Source of the DNA: Candidatus Mycoplasma haematohominis | GTDB lineage: Bacteria > Bacillota_I > Bacilli_A > Mycoplasmatales > Mycoplasmoidaceae | Assembly: GCF_902712995.1 (NCBI RefSeq) | Contig: NZ_CACTIB010000021.1 | Span: 42,536 to 106,535 of the forward strand | Direction: 5' to 3' | DNA length: 64,000 nt | Shown: positions 48,571 through 58,271 of the stretch, in pieces | Numbering within the stretch: the first letter of the stretch is position 1 | Layout of the letters: every line of letters starts with the position of its first letter | Notes under the pieces: model-generated | Seen by the model: only the letters and a program-made list of their open reading frames with translations | Told to the model about the DNA's origin: nothing | Database searches by the model: none | Made by a program: the position numbers and the translations under genes

Positions 48571-49239
48571 CTATTTTTTATTACTGTTTCAAACTGATTT
48601 TTCTGCCTGTATTTTTGATTGATACGGCCAATTAGGATTTATATTATTGTCTGTTTCTTCGGTAGAACAAGATACTCATGCATCTCTGAAATATTTAGCT
48701 TCTTTTTCATCTTGTTGAGTTGTCGTGTCCTGATCATTTAAAAACTTCTTAACTAATTTTCTTCAATGATTATTATGGTCTAATTTACCAAAAACAAATT
48801 GAGACAAGTTTCTACATTCTTGATAGAAGTTTTTCATGAAATCTTGTACTTCAGTGCTTGTATCTAGTTTTTCTATTGCTTCTTTTGCTTTGCTTTCTTC
48901 TTTAGTAGGATTTTTTAATATGGTCTCTGCAACTAATAAATTGAATCTGTAACTTTTCAATTTATCTCTATCTTTGTAAACTTTAGCGAATTTATCTCTT
49001 CATGTTTTTTTTGTTTCTTCCTCTAACTCCTCATAACTTGTTTTAGGTGTAGCATTTAATTTGTCTCCAAAGATTTCTTTAAATGTATAACTAGTTTGTC
49101 TTCATGAACTTACTTTGAATTCTTGATCAAATCCTTCTGATTGTAATTTACTTTTTACTTGGGTTGTTGTTACTGCACTAGATGAAATTACAACCGCTGC
49201 CCCCCCTCCTAATTTTGCTGCTGGTGGTACTAGTTGCAT
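48571..49239 (-). CDS. Exported-type protein, FYQECRNLS family, with in-frame G7 tract (222 aa)
   Basis: Paralog of 47719-48396: same Trp-Arg-Asp-Lys-Phe-Ala, Ser-Tyr-Arg-Phe-Asn-Leu, Phe-Tyr-Gln-Glu-Cys-Arg-Asn-Leu-Ser and Phe-Arg-Asp-Ala-Trp-Val-Ser-Cys. The anchor (about 8-24) contains Gly-Gly-Gly-Ala-Ala encoded by a G7 tract at 49200-49206; a slip there would abolish almost the whole protein. In frame as sequenced. Function unknown. Confidence 0.85.
49200..49206 (-). repeat. Poly-G7 tract in the anchor codons (in frame)
   Basis: C7 on the + strand, codons about 11-13 of the 48571-49239 gene. A candidate slippage site very near the start codon. Confidence 0.65.
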
Positions 49240-49366
49240 TTTCTGTTATTAGAGAAGAATTGAGTGGAAGAAACTAGATGTCACAACTGCTCCTAAACTT
49301 TATTGGGGTTTGAATTGTACTAATCAAGTTATAAAAACTTTATTGAGTTACAAATTGTTGAAAATT

Positions 49367-49385
49367 AGATCTTATGTGCAGATCT
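49367..49385. terminator. Possible hairpin terminator
   Basis: AGATCT at 49367-49372 and again at 49380-49385 (self-complementary) around a 7-nt loop, followed by TTTT. It lies 37 nt beyond the stop of the - strand gene at 49422, and the sequence past the stem is A/T-rich on both sides. Confidence 0.35.
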
Positions 49386-49421
49386 TTTTAAATAATTATC
49401 TTTCTGATTTCAAGTGCTTGA

Positions 49422-50075
49422 TTATTTGTTTTTCTCGTTTGTTTTCAATCTTTTGTAGTTTCATTTTTTTATTTTCTCTATTTCTCCAACTCCTAGCTTG
49501 TATTCGTTGTTTAAAGTACTCTTTCTCCCTACACAGATTTCTTTATATAAATCTTTAGGAGTTGCGTATTCTAAATTTCAAGAAGAACCTTCTGGATCTT
49601 TGTATTGCCCTTTTTCGAACTTAATACATCAATTTACCATATCAGGTATTCATTTTTCTACAGCATAGATGGTTACTCCGCCTGAATGTCCAGCTCAGAA
49701 AGGCTGATCCATAGAATTTTGATTTTCTGTCGCTATAGGATTTTTTGTTATTGTTTTATCCTCCCCTCAAATTCTTTTTCAGTCGTCGCGAGGATGATTG
49801 TTTAATGCTCCTGGAATATTTCCGGGACCTGGATTTTCAGTGCTACTAGCAATAATTGCAACTGCTCCTTCTTTGCCATGTAATTTTGTTATGGAAACTA
49901 CTTCACTGTTATCTGAATCTTCTGTTGGAGGTTTTTCTTTACTTCATTCCTCAAGATAGCTTTTAACTTCAGGGCTTAATGTATGTTCTTGATCTTGAGT
50001 TCCAAGAATCCCTCCCGTGGTTGCTGCTGTCACTGTAATAGTTGCAGCGCTTGCAGATACTTTCAATTTATTCAT
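49422..50075 (-). CDS. Exported-type protein of unknown function (217 aa)
   Basis: The N-terminal 25 residues (Lys-Leu-Lys, then Ala/Thr/Ser/Val) look like a weak signal segment. The body has a Trp-Lys-Arg-Ile-Trp-Gly-Glu-Asp motif, Phe-Trp-Ala-Gly-His-Ser-Gly-Gly-Val, Asn-Trp-Cys-Ile and Lys-Glu-Ile-Cys-Val, with nearly all Trp as TGA; the tail is Lys-rich. The Asn-Trp-Cys recalls the array proteins but there is no full alignment. No paralog here. Confidence 0.78.
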
Positions 50076-50295
50076 CGAAAATCAGTTCTATAAAAATATT
50101 AATAACTGAAAATTACTTATGTTTAAATTTATCTACAGAGATGTTTTTTGTGAAACATCAGGAAATTTATTTTTGACTTAATCGAAAAACAGAATCGCCA
50201 ATTCTGAAAAGTTTGAATAAAGGGAAATCAGGAGTATTCGACTTCATAGAATGCGGACTTTTCTTAATTGATAACATTAGACTTTAGATCATCTT

Positions 50296-52437
50296 ATGTC
50301 GGACAATGACCCAGTTTTATTTTCTAAAGTTAAATTAAATTCTCAACAACAAAAAGTTGTCGAATCCGGGCTAGGCTTTCGTTTAATAATTGCTGGAGCT
50401 GGTGCTGGAAAAACGAAAACTTTAGTTGAAACTGCTGCTTATTTAGTAGAAAAATGTGAGATAAAACCAGAGGAACTTTTAATACTCACGTTTACTAGAT
50501 TAGCAATAAATGAATTTAAAGAACGTTTGCATGCAAAGTTTAATTTGTCTCCAGAGGATGTTGTTTCTAGAGAAATAACAGATTCAGTCGCCCCAACTAT
50601 AAATACTTTTCATGGCTTTTGTTTGCAATTGTTGAAATGAATCAAATACAAACCAAACCCTGATTCTCATTTTGAAATCAGGATAATTAGTGATAGAAAT
50701 TCAAAAGTTTTGTTAGTTTCTTCTTACTTTAGACTCTCTGGTTATTACAGAAATTTAATTTTTGGGCATCTTTGCAGTAGTCATAGAAAGGAACAGTCTT
50801 CAGAAGATGATGCGCATGAATATCTTAGCTTTAGACTTGCAGATGCTTTGTGGCATGATTTTGAAGAATTTAGGTTAGATGCTAGATCTAACGAGAATCA
50901 TAGAATTTCGTCCGAAAAATATTTTTTTGATAATGATCCTAAAGAGAAAGAAGATAATGGCTCTATTAGATCTGCTTTTTTGCAATTGTGAACGTTTTAT
51001 GAGGAAGAGCTTAAAAAGCTAAATTCCGTTGATTATTCATCTCTAGAGCATTTAGCAGATGAGCATGTTTTTAAAGTACCAGAACGTCTGGAAATTTTGA
51101 AAAATAAATTTAAAGTGATTATGCTGGATGAATTGCAAGATACCTCTGAGAAAGAATGGGAAATGTTAAACAAATTAAATCCAGTTGCTGGTTATTACGT
51201 TGGAGATCCGGATCAAAGGATTTATGAATTTAGAAATGCGGATCGTTATATTTTTGAGAAAGTTGCTCGTAAATGTAATTCAACACCCCACCAACTAACC
51301 ATCAATTATAGATCTAGTCCAAATATCATTTCTGTTTCCAAAATATATGCTTCCAAGTTGAATGTATCTGAGGACGATAGATGATTACATAAGAACACAA
51401 TACCAAATCCTGATTATTCTGGCTTTAATTTAAAAATTAAGGTTTTCAAAAAAGATAAAGATCAATTTTTGGAGTTGGTAGTCAATAAAGCTAATGAATA
51501 TTTGGAAAGAAATAAGCAATTAGAAGGAGAAGAGCAAAAGAAATTAGCAATTCTAGTTAGGAGTAATTTTAGGTTGGAACAGGTTAGGAATACTCTGGGG
51601 GCATCTGGAATAGATTATGAATATGCAAACCCTTCTGATTTCTTCTCTAGAGAATGAATTGAATATGTTTTATGTTTTTTGAAGATTATTTTTTTAGATG
51701 AATTAAGTATTTTTACTTTATTTCCTTTGAAATGAATTCATACCTCATTACTTCCCTGATGCGGACAAAAGACTATAAAGGATGTGTTAGCAAAAATTAA
51801 ATCTCAGCAAGAATCCCCTAAAAAAGTTATTGTTAGGATTTTTCAGGATAAAGAATATTTTTTTGAGGTTGTAAAAGATGTTTATGGTTTTAAGACTAAG
51901 AAAACAGATAAAAAAGATGCTTTTTCTAGGTTTATAGATTTAATAGTTCAATTTAAGAGATATGAAAATTGCAGATTAGATCAGCTTGACGAATTAATAA
52001 AAAGAATTTTGAGTGATACAGGATTATTAAGAGATAGATTTGTAGAGAATCAGAGTCTTATTAAGTCAGATATAGAGAAATTAATTAGGATGTTTTTAGG
52101 TTATTCTAATGGCAATGAAAATGTACCTGTCAGAGACTTGATTAATACTTTAGATAAATTTGAATATGTGTTTTATGAACATATAGATAAAAACAATTCC
52201 GGTATTTTTATTGGAACTATTCATTCATCTAAAGGACTTGAATTTGATGGAGTTTGTTTAGGTTTTGTAAATGAAAGTGAATTTCCATCTAGAAGAGCAA
52301 AGTATGAAGAAGACGAAAGAAGGTTAATTTATGTTGCAACCTCAAGAGCCAAAGAAGAATTAATAATTTCTTATGAATCTGCTTCGCCTTTTATATATGA
52401 ATTGAGAGGGGCAGATGAAGTGGAATTTTTTGAATAG
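50296..52437 (+). CDS. uvrD: UvrD/PcrA-type superfamily 1 DNA helicase (713 aa)
   Basis: Unwinds DNA with 3'-5' polarity during repair and replication in this family. All signature motifs are present: Q-motif Asn-Ser-Gln-Gln-Gln near 15-19, Walker A Gly-Ala-Gly-Ala-Gly-Lys-Thr with Lys39, Thr-Phe-Thr-Arg motif Ia, Asp-Glu-Leu-Gln-Asp at 278-282, Gly-Asp-Pro-Asp-Gln at 303-307, Tyr-Arg-Ser motif IV, His-Ser-Ser-Lys-Gly-Leu-Glu-Phe near 642 and Thr-Ser-Arg-Ala near 684. Six TGA codons are Trp. The length is normal. Whether it is the pcrA or a second uvrD copy cannot be told from one window. Confidence 0.92.
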
Positions 52438-52449
52438 ATGCAATAGTTT

Positions 52450-53672
52450 TTATTGGTTTCCGTTTATTAACAATTCTTTATAGTACTCATATCTTTTTTT
52501 AGCTAGCTCTATTTCTTTAGGCAATCCTTTTTCTAAGTCTTCATATAGAGCTCTTAGTGGTTCTAGTTGGTTAACTATTTTTTCTTGGATTTCTAGTGGA
52601 GGTAAAGGAATTTTTAGATTTTGAACATCTTTTTTCTTTATATGAGTTGCTACTCCAGAAGTTGCAAATTTTTTTATTTGTTTTCTTGTTTTTCAAGTGG
52701 AAAGGGCATAAGAGAGATACTTAGGATTTTGATTGTGTCTTACGATAAATAAATCAGTTCCTATTAGACATTTATTGCTGTTTACGTAAGCACAAACTGA
52801 ACCTATCGACTCTGCGTTTAAAGCGCCATTAGTAATCAATAAATCTCTAGGAAAACATCATTTCTTGGATTTAATTAATTCTCCATCTACTGATGAAAAA
52901 CATTTTTCTATGCAGTATTTATAGGTTGTTCCTATTTCATGACATAATACGCAAGCATCTTTTCCTGTGTTCAAATGTTTCTTTCCAATGTCTCCCCCGC
53001 TATCTATTTCTCCAATAAATTCGCCAAATTTTTTGAATTCTGATTTATCGATATCAGAAATTAATTTCTCTTTATAGTATTCAAATTGTTGTTTTCTGAG
53101 TTTGAGTTCGGTTTCTAATTCCCTAACTAATTCCCGAAACGCATCCAAGACTTCAACTATTTGTTCTTGTATTTCTAGAGGGGGTAGAGGGATTTTTATT
53201 TTTTTGATATCTTTTCTTCTTACATGTACAACAATTCCTGAAGTGGCTATTTTTTTAATTTGATTTCTTATTTTTTGAGTAGACCAGGCATATGACAAAT
53301 ATTTAGGATTTTGATTATGACTAAAACAAAAAATGTGTCTTTCAAATAAACATGGTTCATCTTGCCAATAAACAGAAGCAGATCCTATTTTTTCGATTGT
53401 ATAACTAGATTCAGTTATTAATAAATCTCCTTTTTGGCAATATTTCTTCTCTATTAGTTCTTTTTTATCTGCAAAGGAGATTATTTTGTCTATGCACTCA
53501 TCATATTTTTCATTTATTTCTGAGTAAGTTATACAAGGAAAACCATTTGCTTTTAATTGATCTTTAGATATTTTTATGCCTGTTTGAACATTTAAAGTTA
53601 TTTCTCCTAAAGTCTTAGATTCCCAACCCCCCCTCTAATTAATTGATCTAATAGAAAAGTAATTGATTTCAT
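52450..53672 (-). CDS. hsdS: Type I RM specificity subunit, locus A, OFF by poly-G7
   Basis: HsdS directs the type I methylase/nuclease to its target. The hsdS frame starts Trp-Glu-Ser-Lys-Thr-Leu-Gly-Glu-Ile and has TRD1, a central Pro-Leu-Pro-Pro-Leu-Glu-Ile-Gln-Glu-Gln helix region, TRD2 and the C-terminal Lys-Arg-Tyr-Glu-Tyr-Tyr repeat. The only ATG (53670) reads through a G7 tract into TAG; the hsdS frame itself is closed by TAG just before the tract. One added G gives a single 407-aa frame. OFF as sequenced, ON at eight G (inference). Confidence 0.87.
53627..53633 (-). repeat. Poly-G7 switch in hsdS locus A (OFF)
   Basis: C7 on the + strand, after leader codon Arg13. Frame joins at eight G (Arg-Gly-Gly-Gly-Trp-Glu-Ser-Lys). 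Confidence 0.85.
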
Positions 53673-53678
53673 GTATTA

Positions 53679-53691
53679 ATTAGAGTCTAAT
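53679..53691. promoter_or_regulatory. Palindrome ATTAGAGTCTAAT upstream of hsdS locus A
   Basis: Perfect 13-bp dyad 6 nt upstream of the hsdS ATG, identical before locus C and nearly so before B, D and E. Its distance fits a site overlapping the -10 region of a leaderless or very short leader transcript. Confidence 0.55.
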
Positions 53692-53700
53692 GAATAGGTT

Positions 53701-53862
53701 TATTTAGTTCTTCACACCATTTTCTGCGCGATTTTTCATTATTTTCAATTTCTTTTAAATAGGGTTATTTTTTATTTATTTTTTCTTCAAAGTAGTATCG
53801 AAGCTTGCAATAATTGTTACCGCTTCATTACTGCTTGGGCTAAAGATGTATTCACATGATTT
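53701..53862 (-). pseudogene. Relic 1 of the hsdS companion gene
   Basis: Retains the 3' end (compare 57525-57605) and the first codons (compare 58150-58218) of the gene at 57519-58220, but the middle, more than 500 bp, is deleted. It lies in the same place, just upstream of an hsdS palindrome. Shares its deletion junction with relic 2 at 59581. Confidence 0.6.
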
Positions 53863-53893
53863 TAGAAGCCGCCCTTACAGCAAGGCTTGTTTT

Positions 53894-55126
53894 CTAATTC
53901 TCTCCAGTAATTAATAGATCTCTGTAATATTCATATCGCTTATTAGCTAATTCAATTTCTTTTGGTATTCCTTTTTCCAGATCTTCACATAGTTCTCTTA
54001 GATGATCTAAAGCATTAGCTATTTGTTCTTGTATTTCTAGGGGAGGCAAAGGGATTTTTAGTTTTTTAATGTTGGGTAAATTTATGTTTGTGATTGTTCC
54101 TGTGCTGGAATATTTCTCTTTTTGAAATTGAGCGTTTTGAGTCGATAAAGCATAAGCCAAATATTTTGGATTCTGTTTATGTTTTATTACTATAGTTTTG
54201 TCGCCAGCAATTCCTTTTTCAGATCCTAAATAAGCACAACAATCCCCTACTTTTCCATTTATTGTGCTAGCGCTAGCAATTAATAAGTCCCCTTGCTCAA
54301 AATATTTTGGGCTTTTTATTAATTTGGCATCAGTATAAGAAATGCATCTATTGAATCAAATTTTGAAAGTAGTGTATATTTCTCCGTAATGTATACAAGG
54401 ATAATTTCCTTTATTTATTTGAAGTTTAGTTACTTCCTTTCCCAAGTATATTTCTTTAGCTATTTCTCCTAAAGTCTTGTATTCTCCCCATCCTTTTTCA
54501 ATTACATCGGAGATGAGCTTGTTCAAATAATACCTATATTGTTTTTTTCTGAGCTTGAGTTCGACTTCTAACTCCCTCACTAACTCCCGAAGTACATCCA
54601 GGATTTCAGAGATTTGTTCTTGTATTTCTAAGGGAGGAAGAGGGATTTTTATTTTTTTAATACTGGAAGAATATAGATGAATGACCGCCTCTCCTGTTGC
54701 AAATTTTGTTTTTTGTTTTTTAGCTTCGTGAGTTGAAAGCGCATAAGATAAATACTTAGGATTCTGATTGTGTTTTAGAACTAGAATATCCGATCCGGCA
54801 ATTGCTTTTGCTGAACCTAAATAAGCACAACAATCTCCTATTGTTCTCGCTATTTGACTAGATGTTACGAATAACAAATCTCCATGTTCAAAATATTTAG
54901 GATTTTTTATTAAAGATGGATTAATTTTGAAATTGCAACAATCGAATCAAATAGAAAAAGCATTTGATATGGATCCTGGAGTTGTACATGGATAATCTCC
55001 ACTTCCTATTTGTGAATTAGTTACTCCATTTCCGCTATAAATTTCTGTCGCTATTTCGCCTAAAGACTTCCATTCTTTATCTCACTTTCCAACTTTGTTC
55101 TTGAATAAGATTTCTAGTGATTTCAT
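53894..55126 (-). CDS. hsdS: Type I RM specificity subunit, locus B, intact (410 aa)
   Basis: The only full-length hsdS that is open as sequenced. MKSLEI start without the poly-G tract, leading straight to Lys-Glu-Trp-Lys-Ser-Leu-Gly-Glu-Ile. TRD1 about residues 20-165, central helix with two Arg-Glu-Leu-(Val/Glu) units and Lys-Lys-Gln-Tyr near 200-235, TRD2 from Gly-Trp-Gly-Glu-Tyr-Lys-Thr-Leu, then Leu-Glu-Lys-Gly-Ile-Pro-Lys-Glu-Ile-Glu-Leu-Ala at the end. Should pair with HsdM and HsdR encoded elsewhere. Confidence 0.9.
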
Positions 55127-55132
55127 GCATTA

Positions 55133-55144
55133 ATTAGAGTTTAA
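55133..55144. promoter_or_regulatory. Degenerate hsdS palindrome before locus B
   Basis: ATTAGAGTTTAA, one or two changes from the dyad of loci A and C, at the same distance from the ATG. Confidence 0.4.
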
Positions 55145-55311
55145 ATTAGGAGAAATATTTAAATTTGATTGTTGAATTTGTAATCAGAAATAAAAAACAA
55201 AAATTAAAAAAAGACACTGAATTAGTTTGTAGTTAACTCTTGCAATCAGTCTTTTATTTATTAGATAAGGGAAGACTATATGCTATAAATCTACTGAATT
55301 ATAGAAGAGAG

Positions 55312-55710
55312 ATGTTTTTCAAATCAAAGAGAAAGGAAATAATAAGGTCGATTCTTTCTCTTTTAACTAAAGAAGAAATCGAGAGTTTAACTTGACGTTA
55401 CGACAATATTGTTCTTACTTTCGAAGATTTATTGAATGGCTTTTTCAATAATTTGATTCCTGTTCATAGTCTGAAAAAATCAAGAGAAATAATAGAAAAT
55501 GAAGTTTTATTTTTCAGAACTTACAATTCAGTTTCTAAAAGCGATCACATAACTAAAGGGAATAAATTTATAGAAGATTTGAAAAAGGCTCTATTCAGAA
55601 AAAGTTTGGATCAGAAGTTCTTAGAGTTTTTAAATAGAGGGTGACATAAAAAGATAAATGAAATAACAAGAAAACTGGATGAAACAAATTCAACTTATAC
55701 GAAGGAATAA
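55312..55710 (+). CDS. Small basic helical protein, hsdS-island family (132 aa)
   Basis: Opens with a Lys/Arg-rich helix and Leu-Ser-Leu-Leu-Thr-Lys-Glu-Glu-Ile-Glu-Ser-Leu, followed by Leu-Ile-Pro-Val-His-Ser-Leu. The same opening occurs at 55714, 61662 and 62003. No membrane segment; two Trp are TGA. Encoded against the hsdS genes. Function unknown. Confidence 0.75.
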
Positions 55711-55713
55711 CCT

Positions 55714-56085
55714 TTATAGATATTTTTGAAATACGAATAAAAATATTGGAAGTATAAAGGTAGACAATATAAAGATTCCTCTTCTAATAAAAATAGTTCT
55801 TTTGGGCACGAAAAGATTTCCGAACAGAAAAATAGATATATCTTTTTCCCAGTAATCTAAGTTTCTGTCTAGAAAATATTTTTTATGGGTAAAGATTATT
55901 TTTGTCACTTCGCATAGAGTTTGATTTATAGGAAAAACAGGATAAAGAGAGCCGAATGCTTGAATTAGTTGTTCTTCAAAACTTACTTTTTTGCCATCTT
56001 TGGTTGTTCTTGCAAGTAAATTTAGTGTTTCTTCTGAGAAGATTCCTACTATTGCTTTTATTGTCTTTTCGGTCTTTTTGTGCAC
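55714..56085 (-). CDS. Small basic protein with C-terminal membrane segment, hsdS-island family (123 aa)
   Basis: GTG start fixed by an upstream TAA. Lys-Thr-Ile-Lys-Ala-Ile-Val-Gly-Ile-Phe-Ser-Glu-Glu-Thr opening parallels 55312; residues about 100-122 are hydrophobic (Ile-Phe-Ile-Leu-Ser-Thr-Phe-Ile-Leu-Pro-Ile-Phe) and suggest a tail anchor. Stops 3 nt from the end of the convergent 55312 gene. Confidence 0.72.
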   Translation of the reverse strand: MHKKTEKTIKAIVGIFSEETLNLLARTTKDGKKVSFEEQLIQAFGSLYPVFPINQTLCEVTKIIFTHKKYFLDRNLDYWEKDISIFLFGNLFVPKRTIFIRRGIFILSTFILPIFLFVFQKYL

Positions 56086-56230
56086 AAATTAGATAGAAAA
56101 GATTTGAGGCAGCGTGAAAATTAAAGGTTCTATGTTTTGGTTGTTTTAGATGAATGTAAAAGTAATTTAATTAATTAAAAAATGAATTATTTATGTATTT
56201 TGAGTTCGGGTTATTCTCTGTAAGAGAAAT

Positions 56231-57477
56231 TTATTTTTTGTTCCCAATAATTAATAATTCTTTGTAGTACTCATATCTCTTATTAGCTAATTCGATTTCT
56301 TTTGGGATTCCTTTTTCTAGATCTTCGCATAGTTCTCTTAGATGATCTAAAGCATTAGCTATTTGTTCTTGTATTTCTAGGGGAGGAAGAGGGATTTTGA
56401 TTCTTTTTAATCCATTAGTTGCTAAGTTAGTTAAAGTTCCTTTTTTTGCATGTTTTTGTTTTTGTTGTTTAGCGTTGTTTGTGGATAAAGCATATGCGAG
56501 ATATTTAGGATTTTGTTCGTGTTTCAACACAAACATCGCTGCTCCTGCAATTATTTTTTCATTTCCCAAATAAGTACAAGCTTTGCCTATATTTTCAGAC
56601 ATATTACTTGCAGCGGTTATTAATAAATCTCCGTATGAGCAATATTTAAGATTTTTTATTAATTTTTCGTCAGTGTACGAAATACATTTTTTAAATCAAA
56701 TTCCGTAGTCGGTATATATTTCTGTGTACTGTATGCATGGGCAATTTCCAGTACCGATTTGACTGTTATCAACTTCATTACCTCTGTAGATATCTGTTGC
56801 AATTTCTCCTAAAGTTTTTCATTCGACCCATCTTTTTTCAATTACATTTGAAATAATGCTGTTTAAATAGTATTCGTACTGTTTTTTTCTGAGTTTCAGT
56901 TCAGCTTTTAATCCATTGATTAATTTTCTAACTAACTCTCTAAATGCATCCAAGACTTCAACTATTTGTTCCTGTATTTCTAAAGGAGGTAGAGGTATTT
57001 TTATTTTTTGTAAATCGTTTTTTCTTATATGTAATGCTATTCCTTTTTTGTAGTACTTTTGTTTTTGAAATAGGATTTGTCTAGTTGTCAAACAATAAGC
57101 TAAATATTTTGTATTTTGGCAGTGTTTTATGCAAAAGACATGAATTCCTAGCAAACATGGATTTTTCCCGAGATAAGCTGCAGCAGTTGCCAATTTATCT
57201 AATGTATGGCTAACCTCTGTAATTAAAAGATCTCCTTCATTGCAGTATTTCTTTATTTTTATTTTTGAATCATCTGTGAAGGAAATAGTTTGTTTTATGC
57301 ATTCATCATATATTTCATTTATTTCTGGATAAGTTATGCAAGGAAATTTTCCTGTTCCTAATTTTTCTTTAGGTATTCCTGCTCCACTGTATATTTCAGT
57401 AGAAATTTCTCCTAGAGTTTTTCTGTCTCAACCCCCCCCTTAGTTAATTTATTCAGCAGGGATGTAATTGACTCCAT
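56231..57477 (-). CDS. hsdS: Type I RM specificity subunit, locus C, OFF by poly-G8
   Basis: Leader MESITSLLNKLTK, then G8 leading to TAG within nine codons. The hsdS frame (Trp-Asp-Arg-Lys-Thr-Leu-Gly-Glu-Ile onward, Trp as TGA) has TRD1, an unusual central helix Arg-Glu-Leu-Val-Arg-Lys-Leu-Ile-Asn-Gly-Leu, TRD2 and the standard C-terminus ending Gly-Asn-Lys-Lys. Nine G would make one 415-aa frame. In the hsdS frame a TAA abuts the tract, so no other upstream start can rescue it. Confidence 0.87.
57432..57439 (-). repeat. Poly-G8 switch in hsdS locus C (OFF)
   Basis: C8 on the + strand. Nine G would read AAG GGG GGG GGT TGA (Lys-Gly-Gly-Gly-Trp). Confidence 0.85.
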
Positions 57478-57483
57478 GTATTA

Positions 57484-57496
57484 ATTAGAGTCTAAT
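57484..57496. promoter_or_regulatory. Palindrome ATTAGAGTCTAAT upstream of hsdS locus C
   Basis: Perfect dyad between the stop of the companion gene (57519) and the hsdS ATG. Confidence 0.55.
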
Positions 57497-57518
57497 GAAT
57501 AGAACCTATTTATTATTT

Positions 57519-58220
57519 CTAAATTGGTTTGTCGCGTTCTTCATATCACCCTCCTCCTCATTTCTCATTGTTTTCAATTTCGTTTCAATAAGGTCAATTT
57601 TTATCTATTTTTCCAACCATTGCGCTTCCATTTTCTGAGCAACTAACCCATGCATCTCTGAAGAATCTTTTTAATTTTTCTTCTAACTGTGTGTCAGAAT
57701 TGCTTATGAAATTAAGAGCGGCAGTTTCATAATAATTTGAATCAGATTTCTTTCCTTTCACGAACCTAGATACTTTTCAACAAATGCCATAGAATTTCTT
57801 TAATTTATCTTTTACTTTCTCATTTTCTTTTAACTGCTCTACTTCCTTTTCTGCTTTTTCTTTCCTAATTCCTACTGCGTCAATTTTGTGTTCTTTGGCT
57901 TCTGGAAATAAATCTTCAGGAAACAAAGAGTAGAAACTAGCACTTCTTAGTTTGCTTTTGTAGGCGTAAGTTCCTGCAAATCTTTTTCGTCATTCTTTTT
58001 TCGCTTCTTTTCCTAGTAGTTCATAATTGGAAGCATCAGTGCTAATTAGATTTGTTGCAAGGATATTTTTTAGACTGTAACCTATTTTGTTTCATCCATA
58101 ATCATGGGATTCAGAAGTAAATGTTTTTTCTGTTGAAGCGCTCTTAATTCCGTAAGTAATCGCAGAGCTCGCAATAATTGTTGCCGCTCCTACTCCTGCT
58201 TGGGTTGAAGTTATGCTCAT
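57519..58220 (-). CDS. hsdS companion: exported-type protein (233 aa)
   Basis: MSITSTQAG start with a weak Ala/Ile anchor (about 8-25). It has Trp-Arg-Lys-Arg-Phe-Ala, a long Lys/Glu helix, Phe-Tyr-Gly-Ile-Cys-Trp, Phe-Phe-Arg-Asp-Ala-Trp-Val-Ser-Cys and Trp-Pro-Tyr-Trp, so it is a distant member of the family at 47719 and 48571. Many TGA Trp codons hide it from a standard-code search. It sits between hsdS loci D and C; two decayed copies lie at the same place elsewhere in the island. Confidence 0.82.
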
Positions 58221-58271
58221 AAGATCTCTAAGTAAAAGTTCTAGCACTCGTCTTTATAACTCTGGGATTAA

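Noticed and set aside
49310..49558. Open frame on the + strand (82 codons)
   Set aside because: It is antisense to the end of the 49422 gene and its Phe/Leu/Ser/Cys-rich product is typical of an antisense shadow.
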